A stretch of DNA of 64,000 nt from positions 248,001-312,000 of the forward strand of contig NZ_JBIWCW010000001.1 in NCBI RefSeq assembly GCF_044761665.1, written 5' to 3'. Shown here in pieces: positions 1 through 8,167 of this stretch. This stretch comes from Peribacillus sp044761665 (GTDB taxonomy: Bacteria > Bacillota > Bacilli > Bacillales > DSM-1321). The position numbers and the translations under genes were made by a program. Position 1 is the stretch's first letter. The number at the start of each line of letters is the position of its first letter. The notes under the pieces are model-generated. The model saw only the letters and a list, made by a program, of their open reading frames with translations, did not search any database and had not been told where the DNA came from.

Positions 1-795
1 AAACTTGTCGATCCCGATAAGCGATTCGAAATGCCTGGGGGAATCGTCAGTCGTTCCTTCTGTGCCGCTACAGGACTTCTGCCGTCGGATTCCTGTCAAA
101 AAGCTGGGCTTGTCAAGACAGATTTATTCATTGCAGAACAGGCTCCAACTCAGGGAGATACTAGTTTAATGGATGGTCAATATGTTTCGGTCGGAAGCAG
201 GCGCTATACTGCCCTTTCTGAAACACCAAGGGAATTTACAAGTGGAGGATTTATGTTGAACCCTAAGTCCATAGAAGACATGGGATTAAAATACGTGAAT
301 GATCCCAACTCCTTGATTCCAGGCGGTGACAAATGGGGAGATGTCGTTGGAACAAGTTCAACTCTAAACGATAACGGAAAAGTGCCTGAACCACTTTCCA
401 TCACCATGAATGGTAATACCATTTCATGGGGGCTTCATCCTGAAGGCGATGTTGTTGGCTACCGTGTCTATCAAAATGGGCAAAAAGTCGCCAGCATCAG
501 TGCAGGTTCGGATTTGGTTTATACAGTAGGATCAAATGGTGGATCTTATTATGTAACTGCCGTAGACATTGTAGGTAAAGAATCCGCTCCATCACAAAGC
601 GTTAAAACCGTCGCTGCAAAACCGACTACCTTCGTGGATAAGAAGGATTCAAAACCTAATTCAAGCAAACAAGACAAAGACGGTAAAAAAGAAGACACAA
701 AAAACAACGAAGATAAAAAAACGCAACCAGAAGACGATAAAAATCAGGACATGACAGAGAAAGATGAAAAGGATATAGCGGAAGAAGAGGAATGA
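1..795 (+). CDS. Class A penicillin-binding protein, C-terminal part (5' end outside window)
   Basis: The reading frame is open from base 1, so this is the 3' end of a longer gene. About 265 residues remain. They match the tail of bifunctional glycosyltransferase/transpeptidase penicillin-binding proteins of Bacillaceae, including the short cysteine-containing segment AATGLLPSDSCQ that follows the transpeptidase domain. A fibronectin type III-like module follows (about residues 135-200, with YRVYQNG and YYVTAVD strands). The last 55 residues are a Lys/Asp/Glu-rich low-complexity tail. The catalytic domains lie upstream and cannot be checked. In several Bacillus genomes a PBP gene sits next to acsA, which fits. 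It builds peptidoglycan at the outer membrane face. Family call is good; the exact PBP class is inferred. Confidence 0.75.
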   Translation, partial: KLVDPDKRFEMPGGIVSRSFCAATGLLPSDSCQKAGLVKTDLFIAEQAPTQGDTSLMDGQYVSVGSRRYTALSETPREFTSGGFMLNPKSIEDMGLKYVNDPNSLIPGGDKWGDVVGTSSTLNDNGKVPEPLSITMNGNTISWGLHPEGDVVGYRVYQNGQKVASISAGSDLVYTVGSNGGSYYVTAVDIVGKESAPSQSVKTVAAKPTTFVDKKDSKPNSSKQDKDGKKEDTKNNEDKKTQPEDDKNQDMTEKDEKDIAEEEE

Positions 796-818
796 ACCAA
801 CACTTTTTCTTCCCAATG

Positions 819-859
819 AAAAAAGAGGCTATCGGAAAATTTCCGGTAGCCTCTTTTTT
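819..859. terminator. Bidirectional Rho-independent terminator between PBP gene and acsA
   Basis: A near-perfect stem (GAGGCTA.CGGAAA pairing with TTTCCGGTAGCCTC) is flanked by an A-run on the left and a T-run on the right. It can therefore end transcripts from both convergent genes. Confidence 0.85.
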
Positions 860-878
860 GTTTATATTCAATGCCTTT

Positions 879-2597
879 TTAGTCTTCCATGGATGATAAA
901 TCACCGGTTGGCAAATCTAATTCCCAAGCTTTCAAGACACGGCGCATGATTTTCCCGCTCCTTGTTTTAGGAAGCTTATCACGGAATTCTATTTCTCTTG
1001 GTGCCGCATGGGCTGCTAAACCAAGTTTAACAAATTGGCGTATTTCATCGATTAATTTATCGTTAGCCTCATATCCGTCACGAAGGGCGATAAAAGCTTT
1101 AATAATCTCCCCACGGACAGGATCTGGTTTTCCGATGACACCTGCTTCTGCAACGGCCGGATGTTCAAGCAGCTTACTTTCCACCTCAAATGGACCGACC
1201 CGTTCCCCAGCCGTCATAATGACATCATCAACACGACCTTGAAACCAGAAATACCCCTCTTCATCCATAAAAGCTGAATCCCCTGAAACATACCAGTCAC
1301 CTGGCATAAAGTAAGATTCAAATTTCGATTCATTATTCCAGATGGTCTTCATCATGGAAGGCCAGCCTTTTTTAATAGCAAGGTTCCCCATTCGATGCGG
1401 AGGCAGTACCTTTCCTTGATCGTCCACGATAGCCGCTTCCACACCAGGAATCGGTTTGCCCATTGAACCTGGTTTGATTTCTAGGCAAGGGTAATTACAG
1501 ATGAGTTGGGCGCCAGTCTCCGTCATCCACCAAGTATCATGTATACGGCGATTGAAAACTTTCATGCCCCACCGCACCACTTCCGGATTCAAAGGTTCAC
1601 CAACACTCAGGACATGACGGAGTGACTGTAAATCGAAACGTTTGACGATCTCGTCACCTGCACCCATCAACATCCTGAAGGCAGTCGGTGCACTATACCA
1701 GACTGTAACTCCAAATTCTTCAAGCGTCTTGTACCAGGATTCAGGCTTGAACCGCCCACCCACGACGACATTGGATGTTCCAGTCAACCACGGTCCGAAG
1801 ATACCGTAGGACGTCCCTGTCACCCAACCTGGATCCGCTGTGCACCAGTATACATCATCATCCTGAAGATCAAGGACCCACTTTGCCGTTTGATAATGCT
1901 GGATCATCGCATTGTGTACATGAAGCACTCCTTTCGGCTTCCCTGTAGACCCGGATGTGTAATGAAGGATTAGTCCATCTTCACGGTCCACCCATACCGT
2001 TGCAAAATGTTTATCTGCTTCTTTCAATTGTTTATTAAAGTCATAATATTTCCCTTCTTCTTCGATGTTCTCCCCCACTAGGAAAATATGTTTCAAATGG
2101 GGTAACTCGTCTACCGGTACACGCGGCAACAATTCGGGTGTCGTCACCAAAACGCTTGCTTCACTGTCTTCAAGACGATCTCGTACCGCACCTTCCATAA
2201 ACGCTTCAAATAAAGGACCGACTACAGCTCCTGTTTTAATGGCGCCGAGCAACGCAAAATAAAGTTCCGGGGACCGAGGCATGAAAATGAATACACGGTC
2301 GCCCTTTTCCACTTTAGCAATGTTTTGAAGCACATTAGCCGACTGGTTTGAATATTCTTTCATTTCCTTGAAGGTGTACTTTTCATTTCTTTTTTCGTCT
2401 TTAAAATAAAGGGCAATTTTGTTTTCTCTGTATGTTTCAGCATGTCGGTCAATGGCTTCATAAGCCAGGTTCACTTTTCCCGTTTCGGACCAGGAGAATT
2501 CCTTTTTCGTTTCAGACCAGTCAAATTGCTTGTACTTTTCTTCGTAATTCACTAAATTATACTTGCCTTTCACCACTGGCAACGCTTTCATATTCAA
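879..2597 (-). CDS. acsA: Acetyl-CoA synthetase (acetate-CoA ligase, AMP-forming)
   Basis: Activates acetate to acetyl-CoA through an acetyl-adenylate, allowing acetate re-use after glucose is spent. The 572-residue product is colinear with B. subtilis AcsA. It carries the AMP-binding signature (YTSGSTGKPKGV, about 220-232), the WWMTETG motif, and the C-terminal PKTRSGKIMRR motif whose lysine is the site acetylated by AcuA. The start chosen is TTG at 2597, seven bases after AAGGGGGA; the ATG two codons later would be too far from that site. It is divergent from acuABC, the acetylation control genes. A sigma-A promoter and a CcpA-like site are annotated separately and agree with the catabolite repression known for this gene. 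Confidence 0.97.
   Translation of the reverse strand: MNMKALPVVKGKYNLVNYEEKYKQFDWSETKKEFSWSETGKVNLAYEAIDRHAETYRENKIALYFKDEKRNEKYTFKEMKEYSNQSANVLQNIAKVEKGDRVFIFMPRSPELYFALLGAIKTGAVVGPLFEAFMEGAVRDRLEDSEASVLVTTPELLPRVPVDELPHLKHIFLVGENIEEEGKYYDFNKQLKEADKHFATVWVDREDGLILHYTSGSTGKPKGVLHVHNAMIQHYQTAKWVLDLQDDDVYWCTADPGWVTGTSYGIFGPWLTGTSNVVVGGRFKPESWYKTLEEFGVTVWYSAPTAFRMLMGAGDEIVKRFDLQSLRHVLSVGEPLNPEVVRWGMKVFNRRIHDTWWMTETGAQLICNYPCLEIKPGSMGKPIPGVEAAIVDDQGKVLPPHRMGNLAIKKGWPSMMKTIWNNESKFESYFMPGDWYVSGDSAFMDEEGYFWFQGRVDDVIMTAGERVGPFEVESKLLEHPAVAEAGVIGKPDPVRGEIIKAFIALRDGYEANDKLIDEIRQFVKLGLAAHAAPREIEFRDKLPKTRSGKIMRRVLKAWELDLPTGDLSSMED
2577..2590 (-). promoter_or_regulatory. cre-like CcpA operator at the start of acsA
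   Basis: The minus strand reads TGAAAGCGTTGCCA, which keeps the TGAAAGCG core and CA end of the CcpA consensus. It overlaps the first acsA codons and is centred about 44 bases downstream of the predicted transcription start. That is the position I recall for the B. subtilis acsA cre (roadblock-type repression). Confidence 0.7.
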
Positions 2598-2633
2598 ACA
2601 AAAATCCCCCTTCATTTTCGATTTATACCTTTT

Positions 2634-2662
2634 ATTATAGAACAAAAAGATATTTTTCTCAA
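2634..2662 (-). promoter_or_regulatory. Sigma-A promoter of acsA
   Basis: On the minus strand, TTGAGA (-35, 2662-2657) is separated by exactly 17 bases from a perfect TATAAT (-10, 2639-2634). The predicted start lies about 30 bases upstream of the acsA start codon. Confidence 0.75.
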
Positions 2663-2915
2663 TTTTTAAAATATTTACCTTTTAATGAGCCAAGGAAAAT
2701 ATTTCTTGAATTTTTTGATAAAACCAGGTAAATCTTGGTATAGTTAGTTTGATTCACACTTTTATTTTCCAAGCTCTAGAGATAATTGTAACAAAAGGTT
2801 CAAATATAAAAGGAAATTTCAAAATCTTGTCGGTTGTTTTTTATGTATAATTCAGGTAGTAATTCCATTTGTTTGGATGATTATTAGATTACTATTTTAC
2901 TAGGGTGGTGAAGAA
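2663..2915. other. acsA-acuA divergent intergenic region
   Basis: Together with the acsA leader this is a gene-free stretch of about 320 bases. Besides the acsA promoter I see a TATAAT (about 2845) that may serve acuA, but no good -35 at 16-18 bases. I see no second clear cre site. Confidence 0.4.
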
Positions 2916-3548
2916 ATGGAATATAGCAAGACCTATTACAAAAAGGAACTTCAGACATCAAGCGGGACACTCCTCATTGAAGGACCGCTTACCGGTGAAA
3001 TGATGGCCGCTTATGAGTTTCACGAAGACTTGGTCGCCTTTCGCCCTCCCGCTTTACAGCATAAGGCATTGATTGAAATTGCCGACCTTCCTGAGGGACG
3101 AATCTTTATAGCCCGCGAGGAACAGACCATCGTTGGTTATGTAACCTATCTATATCCCGACCCATTAGAGCGCTGGTCCGAAATCAAGATGGATGACCTG
3201 ATTGAGTTGGGTGCGATTGAAGTCATTCCTAAATATCGCGGTGCAGCGGTCGGAAAGAATTTAGTTCGCCTGTCTACGGAGGATGATTCGGTAGAAGATT
3301 TCATTATCATCACGACTGAATATTATTGGCATTGGGATTTAAGAGGAACCGGATTGAATGTTTGGGACTATCGAAAAGTCATGGAAAAAATGATGAGTGC
3401 AGGTGGCCTTGTTTATTATGCAACGGATGAACCGGAAATCAGTTCACATCCAGCCAACTGCTTGATGGCGCGTATAGGAAAAAGAGTGCCACGTGAATCC
3501 ATCGAAAAGTTCGATCAATTACGTTTCATGAATCGTTTCATGTATTAA
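2916..3548 (+). CDS. acuA: Acetoin utilization protein AcuA, protein (AcsA) acetyltransferase
   Basis: GNAT-family acetyltransferase that inactivates AcsA by acetylating its active-site lysine. The 210 residues match the B. subtilis AcuA length. The acetyl-CoA binding region is visible as VIPKYRGAAVGKNLV (about 108-122). The start follows GGGTGGTG at a good distance. It is first in acuA-acuB-acuC, facing away from acsA, so enzyme and modifier are divergently encoded as in other bacilli. The name is historical; the role in acetate control is known from B. subtilis, not shown here. Confidence 0.95.
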   Translation: MEYSKTYYKKELQTSSGTLLIEGPLTGEMMAAYEFHEDLVAFRPPALQHKALIEIADLPEGRIFIAREEQTIVGYVTYLYPDPLERWSEIKMDDLIELGAIEVIPKYRGAAVGKNLVRLSTEDDSVEDFIIITTEYYWHWDLRGTGLNVWDYRKVMEKMMSAGGLVYYATDEPEISSHPANCLMARIGKRVPRESIEKFDQLRFMNRFMY

Positions 3549-3576
3549 AGAGGCGAGTAAAGAGGAGGAACTACGT

Positions 3577-4227
3577 ATGATTGTTGAAAAAATAATGAAT
3601 GAAGATGTCATTGCCCTGACTCCAACAGATACAATTCATAGTGCTGTCTTAATCCTTAAAGAGAAACGGATTCGCCATATTCCTATTGTCGATGACAGCT
3701 TTCACCTCGTCGGATTAGTTAGTGACCGTGACATACGGGACGCTTCTCCTTCCATTTTCCGCACCGAAGAATACAAAAAAGATTTGGAAAAACCACTGGG
3801 CAGTATCATGAGGACCGATATCATCACAGGGCACCCCCTCGATTTCGTGGAAGAAATCGGTGCCGTCTTTTGTGAAAATAACATCAGCTGCCTTCCTATC
3901 TTGAAGGAAAAAAGGTTAGTAGGCATCATAACCGGAACTGATTTGCTTCATTCTTTCGTCGAACTGACGGGAGTCAATCAGCCCGGTTCTCAAATTGAAA
4001 TAAAAATTCCCAATAAGGCTGGAACACTCCATGACATCGCTCATATTTTCAAAAATCGCAATGCGAACATCCTGAGCACCCTTGTATATCCAGAAAAGGA
4101 TGAAAGCGATTATAAAATCCTCGTTGTCCGGGTACAAACCATGAATCCATTTATGGTAGTGGAAGACTTAAAGAAAGAAGGCTATACCGTTCTTTGGCCT
4201 AGTCTGCCAGGTATTTCTCATGACTGA
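3577..4227 (+). CDS. acuB: AcuB, CBS-domain and ACT-domain protein
   Basis: Two CBS motifs (about residues 1-60 and 75-130; LVGLVSDRDIRDA and LVGIITGTDLLHS mark the ends of each) are followed by an ACT-type ligand-binding domain (about 138-205, with IPNKAGTLHDIAHIF). Such proteins sense adenine nucleotides or small molecules. AcuB belongs to the acetate/acetoin control operon, but its biochemical role is not settled. The start follows GAGGAGGAA. Its 3' end overlaps acuC by 8 bases, which indicates translational coupling. Length (216) is normal. Confidence 0.95.
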   Translation: MIVEKIMNEDVIALTPTDTIHSAVLILKEKRIRHIPIVDDSFHLVGLVSDRDIRDASPSIFRTEEYKKDLEKPLGSIMRTDIITGHPLDFVEEIGAVFCENNISCLPILKEKRLVGIITGTDLLHSFVELTGVNQPGSQIEIKIPNKAGTLHDIAHIFKNRNANILSTLVYPEKDESDYKILVVRVQTMNPFMVVEDLKKEGYTVLWPSLPGISHD

Positions 4228-5401
4228 TAAATCATTGTTTGTCTATTCCGATGAGTTGCTGACCTATAAATTCAATGATGAGCACCCATTCAATCAAAAG
4301 CGGCTTCAACTAACGCTAGATCTTCTAAAAAAACACCATGCCATCCGTGACGATCAAATCATCAAACCGCGAATGGCGACCGATGAAGAATTGGAACTGG
4401 TTCATGACCATCATTATGTAAACGCTGTCAGGTTGGCAGGCCACGGAAAGCTTCTTCCTGAAAAAGCTGTAAACTATGGTTTAGGTACAGAAGATACCCC
4501 GATCTTTCCAAATATGCATGAAGCAAGCGCCATGCTTGTTGGCGGTACCCTCACAGCCGTTGATGCCGTCATGACCGGTCAATCCCTCCATGCACTTAAC
4601 CTTGGAGGGGGCCTCCATCATGGTTTTCGAGGCAAAGCTTCAGGATTTTGCATTTATAATGACAGCTCGGTCGCCATTAAATATCTACAAAAAAAATATG
4701 GCGCACGTGTCCTGTATGTCGATACAGATGCCCATCATGGTGACGGTGTCCAATGGACTTTTTACGATGACCCTGAAGTCTGCACTCTTTCCATTCATGA
4801 GACAGGACGCTACTTGTTTCCCGGTACAGGCAATATCAATGAACGCGGTCAAGGAAAAGGCTATGGCTATTCCTTCAACATCCCCGTGGATGCATTCACG
4901 GAAGATGAATCCTGGCTTGAATGCTATACAGCAGCATTTCAAGAAGTCATTGAATTTTTCAAGCCAGACGTCATATTAACACAAAATGGTGCCGACTCTC
5001 ATTATTATGACCCGCTTACCCACTTGTCAGCTACCATGAATATCTATAGGGAAATACCTAAATTGGCGCATGAAATGGCCCATAAGTATTGTGAGGGTCG
5101 TTGGATTGCCGTTGGTGGCGGTGGATATGATATATGGCGCGTCGTACCAAGAGCCTGGTCCAGGGTCTGGCTCGAAATGACGAATAATGATTTATCTGGA
5201 CCCTTATCAAGGGAATGGATCGATACGTGGCAGCCAGAGGCTTCTGTGACCCTTCCAAGTGAGTGGGATGATCTACAGGATATATATGAACCAATTCCTA
5301 GGAAACCAGCCATAACGGAGAAAAATGCCCAAACGCTTGAAAAAGCACTCTATCCCATACGCTCAACTAAACAAACATCAACAAGCAGTGCGGATGACTA
5401 A
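4220..5401 (+). CDS. acuC: AcuC, class I histone deacetylase-like protein deacetylase
   Basis: Zinc-dependent deacetylase that removes acetyl groups from AcsA, opposing AcuA. The zinc/catalytic region is clear: tandem histidines in GGGLHHGFR (about 130), the metal-binding DTDAHHGDGVQ (about 168-178), and GADSH (about 255). The protein is 393 residues against about 387 in B. subtilis. It starts within the end of acuB. It converges on ccpA. In B. subtilis motP and motS follow ccpA between these genes; here they are missing. Confidence 0.96.
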   Translation: MTDKSLFVYSDELLTYKFNDEHPFNQKRLQLTLDLLKKHHAIRDDQIIKPRMATDEELELVHDHHYVNAVRLAGHGKLLPEKAVNYGLGTEDTPIFPNMHEASAMLVGGTLTAVDAVMTGQSLHALNLGGGLHHGFRGKASGFCIYNDSSVAIKYLQKKYGARVLYVDTDAHHGDGVQWTFYDDPEVCTLSIHETGRYLFPGTGNINERGQGKGYGYSFNIPVDAFTEDESWLECYTAAFQEVIEFFKPDVILTQNGADSHYYDPLTHLSATMNIYREIPKLAHEMAHKYCEGRWIAVGGGGYDIWRVVPRAWSRVWLEMTNNDLSGPLSREWIDTWQPEASVTLPSEWDDLQDIYEPIPRKPAITEKNAQTLEKALYPIRSTKQTSTSSADD

Positions 5402-5437
5402 ATCGTGAACAGTGATTGGATTATGCATTTTCCCCAA

Positions 5438-5467
5438 TAAAAAGAGAGTGCCCATATGGACACTCTC
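5438..5467 (-). terminator. Terminator of ccpA
   Basis: The minus strand shows a GAGAGTG/CACTCTC stem closed by a CCATATGG-like loop and followed by TTTTTATT. The plus-strand side lacks a T-run, so it mainly serves ccpA. Confidence 0.8.
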
Positions 5468-5474
5468 ATACTGA

Positions 5475-6476
5475 TTATTTCGTTGATTGTCGTTTTTCGA
5501 TCCGGTGCGGCAGAATCACTTTTTCTTGACCCTCGACCAATTCTTGGTTCATCAATTTAGTTAGCAACCTCATGGATACTGCCCCAATATCATATAAAGG
5601 TTGTACGACAGTCGTAATCTGCGGGCGGACCATCAGGGTTAACCTTGTATTGTCAAAGCTGATTACCTCAAAGTCTTCTGGTACATTAAAACCTTTGTCC
5701 TGGGCGGCGTGAACGATACCAAGGGCCATTTCATCAGCTCCGACGATGATGGCAGTCGGTCTCTCTTCGGCTTCAAGAAACTTATCAAAGGATTCAATAC
5801 CTGAATCATATGTATAATCGCCTTCAACCACATAGCTTTCATTAAAGGAAAGCCCTGCTTCTTTCAATCCCCGTTTGTAACCGGTTAATTTCATTTCATT
5901 AATAGGCGCAGATAGGTTGCCCGTTACATATCCGATTTGCTTGTGACCATTTTTAGCGAAGGACATAACAGCATCGAAGGCAGCCACTTCATAATCAATA
6001 TTAACCGAAGGCACTTGACCGCTTTCTTCAACGGATCCTGCCAATACGATTGGAACCGGCGAGTTCTTGAATTCTTTGACATGCTCTTCCGTGATGTTTC
6101 CGCTCATGAATACGATACCATCCACTTGTTTGCCTAGCATTGTATTCAATAAATGCAATTCCTTATCTATATTCTCATCGGAACTGCTTAAAATGATATT
6201 GTATTTATACATGGACGCTATATCTTCAATACCACGCGCCAGCTCGGCAAAAAAGATGCTAGAAATATCCGGAATGATGACTCCTACCGTCGTTGTCTTC
6301 TTGCTGGCTAACCCGCGCGCCACTGCGTTGGGACGATACCCTAACCGGGTAATCACATCTGCTACTTTCTTTCTTGTTGCAGGCTTCACATTCGGATTCC
6401 CGTTTACTACGCGGGAAACGGTGGCCATCGAAACATTTGCTTCGCGTGCCACATCATAAATGGTTATGTTATTCAT
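5475..6476 (-). CDS. ccpA: Catabolite control protein A
   Basis: LacI/GalR-family master regulator of carbon catabolite control. It binds cre sites together with HPr phosphorylated on Ser46. The 333 residues show the N-terminal helix-turn-helix (TIYDVAREANVSMATVSRV, 4-22), the hinge NPNVKPATRKKV, and the periplasmic-binding-like core. Length and sequence agree closely with B. subtilis CcpA (334). The start follows GGAGGA eight bases upstream. It is monocistronic here: a terminator follows directly, and the motPS genes that follow ccpA in B. subtilis are absent. Candidate targets in this window are acsA and the xylo-oligosaccharide operon. Confidence 0.97.
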   Translation of the reverse strand: MNNITIYDVAREANVSMATVSRVVNGNPNVKPATRKKVADVITRLGYRPNAVARGLASKKTTTVGVIIPDISSIFFAELARGIEDIASMYKYNIILSSSDENIDKELHLLNTMLGKQVDGIVFMSGNITEEHVKEFKNSPVPIVLAGSVEESGQVPSVNIDYEVAAFDAVMSFAKNGHKQIGYVTGNLSAPINEMKLTGYKRGLKEAGLSFNESYVVEGDYTYDSGIESFDKFLEAEERPTAIIVGADEMALGIVHAAQDKGFNVPEDFEVISFDNTRLTLMVRPQITTVVQPLYDIGAVSMRLLTKLMNQELVEGQEKVILPHRIEKRQSTK

Positions 6477-6787
6477 TATTTAATTCCTCCACTTTGTTTC
6501 ATTTTTTCCAATAAAGCATCAAATATTTCAAAGAAGATTCTTTTATACGTATTTTTCTTATACGGAAGATCTATATAGGAATGATCAGACTACAAAAATG
6601 CAGTCCATTTCTTTTAAAGTAATCTTTCATATTTATACGAGTATTGCTTCCATTGACATCTTCCTTATGTATGATCCCAATTCAGAACAGTCCTCATCTT
6701 GTTACTTATCATACGATAGTAGAATCTTTCCTGCAATCCAATAGTGCCTATTTCAGTCTTTTTTCTGCAAAAACAAGCATTTTACCA
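6477..6787. other. ccpA upstream region
   Basis: About 310 gene-free bases between the ccpA start and the aroA terminator. The strand upstream of ccpA is AT-rich with several TATA-like tracts, but I find no -35/-10 pair I would defend. It must contain the ccpA promoter. Confidence 0.4.
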
Positions 6788-6820
6788 TTAAAAAAAGCCC
6801 TTGCCAAGATGGTAAGGGCC
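6788..6820 (-). terminator. Terminator of aroA
   Basis: The minus strand has a GCCCTTACC/GGCAAGGGC stem followed by a seven-base T-run, just past the aroA stop. Confidence 0.85.
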
Positions 6821-6849
6821 GAATGTTGATATTTTTTAAATATTCTTTC

Positions 6850-7926
6850 TTAAACTGTGACCCAATTCAATCGTTTAATTTCGTTATAGAAATCGTCGAA
6901 TTGTTTGAAATCCATCTGCTGCGCAGAATCAGATAATGCTACGGAAGGGTCTGGATGAACTTCCGCCATGACTCCATCCGCACCGATTGCAAGGGCTGCC
7001 TTTGCCGTTGGTAGCAGAAGGTCTCGTCGACCGGTTGAATGGGTAACATCCACCATGACAGGTAAGTGTGTTTCTTGTTTCAGAATCGGAACAGCAGAGA
7101 TATCAAGTGTATTTCTTGTTGCTTTTTCATATGTACGGATTCCCCGTTCACATAGGATAATGTTTCCATTCCCCTGAGACATAATGTATTCCGCTGCATG
7201 GATGAATTCTTCGATTGTAGCTGCAAGTCCGCGTTTTAGAAGAACCGGTTTGTTTACGGCACCTGCCGCTTTCAATAAATCGAAGTTTTGCATGTTTCGC
7301 GCTCCGATTTGGATGACATCGATATGATCAATCGCTGCTTCGATGTCATTTGCACTTACGATTTCACTGATGACTGCCAAACCATATTCATCGGCAACAC
7401 GCTTAAGGATCTGTAATCCCTCTAAACCAAGTCCTTGGAAATCATATGGAGATGTACGTGGTTTATATGCACCACCACGCATAAGCTTCAGTCCTTTTGC
7501 TTTGATGACTTCAGCTACTGCAGCAGTTTGTTCGTAAGATTCCACGGCACATGGACCGAAAACGAAACTAGGAATGCCATTCCCGACAAGTTCTCCTTTG
7601 ATGTCAATGATTGTATCTTCCGGTTTTTGTTTTCTCGAAACAAGAAGTGTCTTCTTCTGATCATCTTTTTGAAGTTCTAAGCCAAGTTTAAAGATTTCCT
7701 TGAAAATATGTTTAATCGAACCAAGATCAAGAGGTCCTTCATGATTCGCTTCGATAAGATCCAACATTATTCTTTCGCGGACTGGATCGTAGCGGTTTAC
7801 ACCCTGTTTTTCTTTAACGCGGCCGATTTCCTGCACTATTTCTGCACGTTGATTAATCAGTTGTAATAACTGAAGGTTTACATCATCCAATTGATTACGC
7901 AATCCATCAAGTTCTCTGTTGCTCAT
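6850..7926 (-). CDS. aroA: Bifunctional chorismate mutase / 3-deoxy-7-phosphoheptulonate synthase
   Basis: Entry enzyme of the shikimate pathway. An N-terminal AroQ chorismate mutase helix bundle (about 1-90; LQLLQLINQRAEIVQEIGRV) acts as allosteric sensor. It is fused to a KDPG-type DAHP synthase (about 100-358; FVFGPCAVES, RGGAYKPRTSPY, GIRTYE, DVTHSTGRRD). It condenses PEP with erythrose-4-phosphate. The length of 358 equals the B. subtilis enzyme (called aroA there, aroG in other schemes). The start follows GAAGGGATGG. It is divergent from the FtsA/PilM-like gene and ends at its own terminator. Confidence 0.96.
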   Translation of the reverse strand: MSNRELDGLRNQLDDVNLQLLQLINQRAEIVQEIGRVKEKQGVNRYDPVRERIMLDLIEANHEGPLDLGSIKHIFKEIFKLGLELQKDDQKKTLLVSRKQKPEDTIIDIKGELVGNGIPSFVFGPCAVESYEQTAAVAEVIKAKGLKLMRGGAYKPRTSPYDFQGLGLEGLQILKRVADEYGLAVISEIVSANDIEAAIDHIDVIQIGARNMQNFDLLKAAGAVNKPVLLKRGLAATIEEFIHAAEYIMSQGNGNIILCERGIRTYEKATRNTLDISAVPILKQETHLPVMVDVTHSTGRRDLLLPTAKAALAIGADGVMAEVHPDPSVALSDSAQQMDFKQFDDFYNEIKRLNWVTV

Positions 7927-8084
7927 TCCAAATCCATCCCTTCATTTTTTAAATATCAACGATTCCATGATAAAAAACTCATACTTTAGACCTGTGCGAA
8001 TTTTCACTCATTTCAATCGATAATTTTAGCTTAGAAAATTTAATACTAAATCATGTATAATAAAAACAATTATAAATGAAACTC

Positions 8085-8113
8085 TTGTAAATGTCACTAC
8101 TTTTTTCTTTAAT
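8085..8113 (+). promoter_or_regulatory. Candidate promoter of the FtsA/PilM-like gene
   Basis: TTGTAA and TTTAAT are separated by 17 bases, about 55 bases before the start codon. Both boxes deviate from consensus, so this is tentative. Confidence 0.4.
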
Positions 8114-8167
8114 AATTAAACGCTTTTAAGCACTAAAGTAAGAAATACATATAAGAAGGTGTTACTG

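Noticed and set aside
2598..2915. A cre site for acuA
   Set aside because: I looked for WTGNAARCGNWWWCAW-like sequences on both strands and found none with the CG core.
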